NCBI GenBank assembly: GCA_003132865.1
Contig: PKYZ01000133.1
Coordinates: 16,203-32,801 of the forward strand
Origin: Bryobacterales bacterium
GTDB lineage: Bacteria > Acidobacteriota > Terriglobia > Bryobacterales > Bryobacteraceae
Direction of reading: 5' to 3'
Length of the DNA stretch: 16,599 nucleotides
Part shown: piece after piece, positions 14,040-16,599 of the stretch
How positions within the stretch are numbered: the stretch's first letter is position 1
How the letters are laid out: each line of letters begins with the position of its first letter
Notes under the pieces: model-generated
The model's database searches: none
The model's input: only the letters and a program-made list of their open reading frames with translations
Told to the model about the DNA's origin: nothing
Program-made: the position numbers and the translations under genes

Positions 14040-16529
14040 ATGTGGAACGATCTGCGATTTGCTCTCAGAACTCTGCGGCGTTCGCCCGGCTTCACTGTGC
14101 TCGCTGTTTTGTCCCTGGCCCTGGGGATCGGCGCGAACACGGCCATCTTCTCGCTGCTCTACCAGGTGGTGTTGCGCGCGGTTCCGGTGAAGGATCCCGG
14201 TTCCTTGTATTCGCTGGAATCCGACGACAACAACTTCGGAAGCACCCGCCGCGACAACAACCTGAGCGTATTCTCCTACCCGATGTACAAAGCCCTCCGC
14301 GATCGCAACGAGGCGTTCAGCGGGCTCATCGCGCGGGTCGGCTACCCGGCCACGCTCGCCTCGGGTAGTGAAGCAGTGCGAACCACCGCCGAGGTAGTCA
14401 CGGGGAATTTCTTTGCAGTACTTGGGGTCGAGCCCGCTCTCGGCCGCCTCCTGGTTCCCTCCGATGACGCGCCCGGCCAGAACCCTGTCATCGTTTTCAG
14501 CTACGCCTATTGGGCCGGCCATCTCGGGGCAGATCCGCGCGTCCTGAACAGCCGGATGCTGATGAACGGCCAGCCCGTGCTGGTCGCGGGCGTCTCGCCG
14601 CGTGGTTTCCGGGGCCTGCTCACCGGGCGCGATCCGGACTTCTTTGCGCCGATGTCGATGATGGGCATGATTTCCCCAGGCATGGACGCAAACGATCAGG
14701 TGGATTTCTATTCGCTCAACATCGTTGGGCGGCTGAAGCCGAACGTCAGCCAAAAGCGGGCGAACGCGATGCTGCTGCCGCTGTTTCGCTCCGTGCTGCG
14801 GGATGAATTACCGCAGATGAAAGACGTCAAAGAGGAGACCCGCAAGAAAATCCTTGCCCGACCCATAACCCTTCAGCCCGCGGCCCAAGGGCTGAATCAA
14901 TTGCGCATGCAGTGGCAGACTCCGCTGGTGGTTCTCGAAGTGATGGTCGGCCTGGTGCTGTTGATCGCTTGCGCCAACGTGGCCAACCTGCTTATCGCGC
15001 GGGCCACTGCCCGGCAACGGGAGATTGCCATCCGCCTCGCGGTGGGCGCTGCCCGCTGGCAACTGGTCAGGCAACTGATGGTGGAAAGCGGAATCCTGGC
15101 GCTGGCAGGCGGACTCCTGGGACTGTTGCTGTCGCAGAACCTCACGCAGGGACTGTTGGGCCTGATGCCGGAGGACGCCGCGGGCGGCTGGCTGAACCCG
15201 CAGCTAGATGTTCGCATGCTCGGCTATAGTGTGGCGCTCGCCCTGCTGGCCGGATTGCTGTTCGGGCTCGCTCCGGCTATGCAGGCCATGCGGCCCGGCG
15301 TCGCACCGGCATTGAAGGAGCAAACCGGCGGTATGAGCGCCGGCGGCTCTCAGTCGCGAACGCGGCAAGGCCTGATGGTGGCTCAGATTTGCCTCTCTTT
15401 GTTGCTACTCACCGGCGCGGGCCTGTTTACGCGAAGCCTGTTGAACCTGATCCACAGCGATCCCGGATTCCGGGCGCACCACCTGGTTACATTCACCATT
15501 GATCCAGGCCTGGCTGGGTACACTTTCGAGCGCAGAATCGCGCTATTCCGCGAGTTGCGGCAGACGCTGGGCGCACTGCCCGGCGCGAGAGCCTCGGCCA
15601 GCGCGTTCCTGGTTCCACTGGGTGGCTGGAACTGGGGCGACGGCGTCAAAGCCCCAGGGTCCCGCAATGCCAGCCAGGAGTCTGTCAGTTGCAGTGAGAA
15701 CTCCGTCAGTCCGGGTTACTTCGCCGCGCTCGGGATTCCGCTCATGGCCGGGCGGGATTTCAATGCCAACGACACGGCCAAGTCGGCGAATGTTGCGATT
15801 GTCAGCGCGGCATTCGCGCGTTTTCTTTATGAAGGTGCGGACCCCATCGGGCGCCACATTCACATAGGCTCCAACGATGCGGACGCTGAGATCGTCGGGG
15901 TGGCCGGAGATTCCCGAATCAGCGATGTGCGAGAGAAGCCGCCGCGGCTCTTGTATGTGCCTTTCGAGCAGGGTGGAGACCCGTTTACCCGGCAATCCGC
16001 CTTTTTCGTGAGGACGCAAGGCGACGAAGGCAGTCTTATGACCGCGATACGCGCAACCGTGAGGCAGTTGGATCGCAATCTTCCGATCGAGCGCCTGACT
16101 TCGATGAAACTGATGATCGACGATTCCATTTACAGGGACCGGTTGGTGGCGACCCTGGCCAGGGCATTCGGCGCGTTGGCAGCGATTCTGGCGGCGGTCG
16201 GGCTGTATGGAACGATTTCGTATTCGGTGGCGCGGCGCACGCGCGAGTTCGGCATTCGGCTGGTGCTCGGGGCGGCTCCGGGAAGCCTGCTGCGGTTTGT
16301 CATGCGGGAAGTCGCCTGGCTCATCGCCATAGGCGTAGCCGTGGGGGTGCCTGCCAGCTACCTGCTGGCGCGGCTCGCGGAATCGCAATTCTATGGCGTC
16401 CACGCGCACGATCCTTGGGCGCTGGCTGGAGCGACGCTTCTGATTGCGATTGTCGGACTGGCGGCCGGGCTCGCGCCAGCCGTGCGCGCGATGCGGATTG
16501 AGCCGCTCGATGCCTTACGCTACGAATAG
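14040..16529 (+). CDS. Orphan ABC-type permease of the MacB/FtsX class (ADOP family)
   Basis: This is an 829-residue membrane protein starting MWNDLRFALRTLRRSPGF at the ATG at 14040, the typical start of acidobacterial duplicated orphan permeases (about 800 residues). The first helix (about 18-40, LALGIGANTAIFSL) is followed by a large MacB_PCD-like periplasmic domain. An FtsX block comes next at about 295-415 (LLIACANVANLLIARATARQRE). A second unit follows: a helix at about 443-463, another periplasmic domain, and a C-terminal FtsX block from about 702 (GLYGTISYSVARRTREFGIRL) ending IEPLDALRYE. No ATP-binding subunit gene is next to it, hence orphan. The transported or signalled substrate is unknown. 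No clear Shine-Dalgarno is seen before the ATG. It appears to be a separate transcription unit unrelated to the glycan genes. Confidence 0.93.
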   Translation: MWNDLRFALRTLRRSPGFTVLAVLSLALGIGANTAIFSLLYQVVLRAVPVKDPGSLYSLESDDNNFGSTRRDNNLSVFSYPMYKALRDRNEAFSGLIARVGYPATLASGSEAVRTTAEVVTGNFFAVLGVEPALGRLLVPSDDAPGQNPVIVFSYAYWAGHLGADPRVLNSRMLMNGQPVLVAGVSPRGFRGLLTGRDPDFFAPMSMMGMISPGMDANDQVDFYSLNIVGRLKPNVSQKRANAMLLPLFRSVLRDELPQMKDVKEETRKKILARPITLQPAAQGLNQLRMQWQTPLVVLEVMVGLVLLIACANVANLLIARATARQREIAIRLAVGAARWQLVRQLMVESGILALAGGLLGLLLSQNLTQGLLGLMPEDAAGGWLNPQLDVRMLGYSVALALLAGLLFGLAPAMQAMRPGVAPALKEQTGGMSAGGSQSRTRQGLMVAQICLSLLLLTGAGLFTRSLLNLIHSDPGFRAHHLVTFTIDPGLAGYTFERRIALFRELRQTLGALPGARASASAFLVPLGGWNWGDGVKAPGSRNASQESVSCSENSVSPGYFAALGIPLMAGRDFNANDTAKSANVAIVSAAFARFLYEGADPIGRHIHIGSNDADAEIVGVAGDSRISDVREKPPRLLYVPFEQGGDPFTRQSAFFVRTQGDEGSLMTAIRATVRQLDRNLPIERLTSMKLMIDDSIYRDRLVATLARAFGALAAILAAVGLYGTISYSVARRTREFGIRLVLGAAPGSLLRFVMREVAWLIAIGVAVGVPASYLLARLAESQFYGVHAHDPWALAGATLLIAIVGLAAGLAPAVRAMRIEPLDALRYE

Positions 16530-16599
16530 AAGGTGCTGCTTAGTACTCCGGTTCAGAAGTTCGCTAACGTATTCCGGCGACGTGGGGCAGCGCCATGCG

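Noticed and set aside
1..16599. CRISPR arrays, rRNA/tRNA genes, insertion sequences or phage genes
   Set aside because: I saw no direct-repeat array, no RNA gene signature and no transposase or integrase motif on either strand.

Overview
This window looks like a chromosomal segment of a GC-rich bacterium, most likely an Acidobacteriota member (Solibacter/Bryobacter-like). The main taxonomic clue is the last gene, an orphan MacB/FtsX-type permease of about 830 residues of the ADOP type (acidobacterial duplicated orphan permease). The assignment is an inference from protein character, not from a database search. All supported genes are on the + strand.

Bases 3-13789 form one tightly packed exopolysaccharide / surface-glycan locus. 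In order it holds the 3' part of a Wzy/O-antigen-ligase-like membrane protein (cut by the window edge), two GT4 glycosyltransferases and a hexapeptide-repeat acyltransferase. A gap of about 280 bases without a gene follows (4058-4339). Then come a class I SAM methyltransferase, an SDR sugar-nucleotide enzyme with an altered active site, a DegT-type aminotransferase (C-3 amination type), a WcaI/WbuB-like GT4 glycosyltransferase, a very clear GDP-mannose 3,5-epimerase, a small PglC-like phosphoglycosyl transferase, a WecD-like GNAT N-acetyltransferase, a second DegT-type aminotransferase (C-4 amination type) and a membrane-anchored SDR. Most genes overlap or lie within 40 bases of each other, as expected of a translationally coupled operon.

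Together the genes suggest a repeat-unit glycan built on undecaprenyl phosphate. The PglC-like enzyme would load the first sugar, probably an N-acylated amino-deoxy sugar made by the aminotransferase and N-acetyltransferase next to it. GT4 enzymes would extend it, GDP-L-galactose or GDP-L-gulose could come from the epimerase, and the methyl- and acyltransferases would decorate it. The Wzy/ligase-like protein would polymerise it or attach it. No flippase, no Wza/Wzc export genes, no NDP-hexose 4,6-dehydratase and no GDP-mannose synthesis genes are seen here, so the pathway must be completed outside the window.

Bases 13790-14039 separate the glycan locus from the permease. They contain a striking compact element (13805-13896) made of four successive hairpins, two with TCCA loops and two with TGGA loops, bracketed by an outer stem. 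It looks like an interspersed palindromic repeat. A possible promoter follows, then the orphan permease (14040-16529). The last 70 bases show nothing recognisable.
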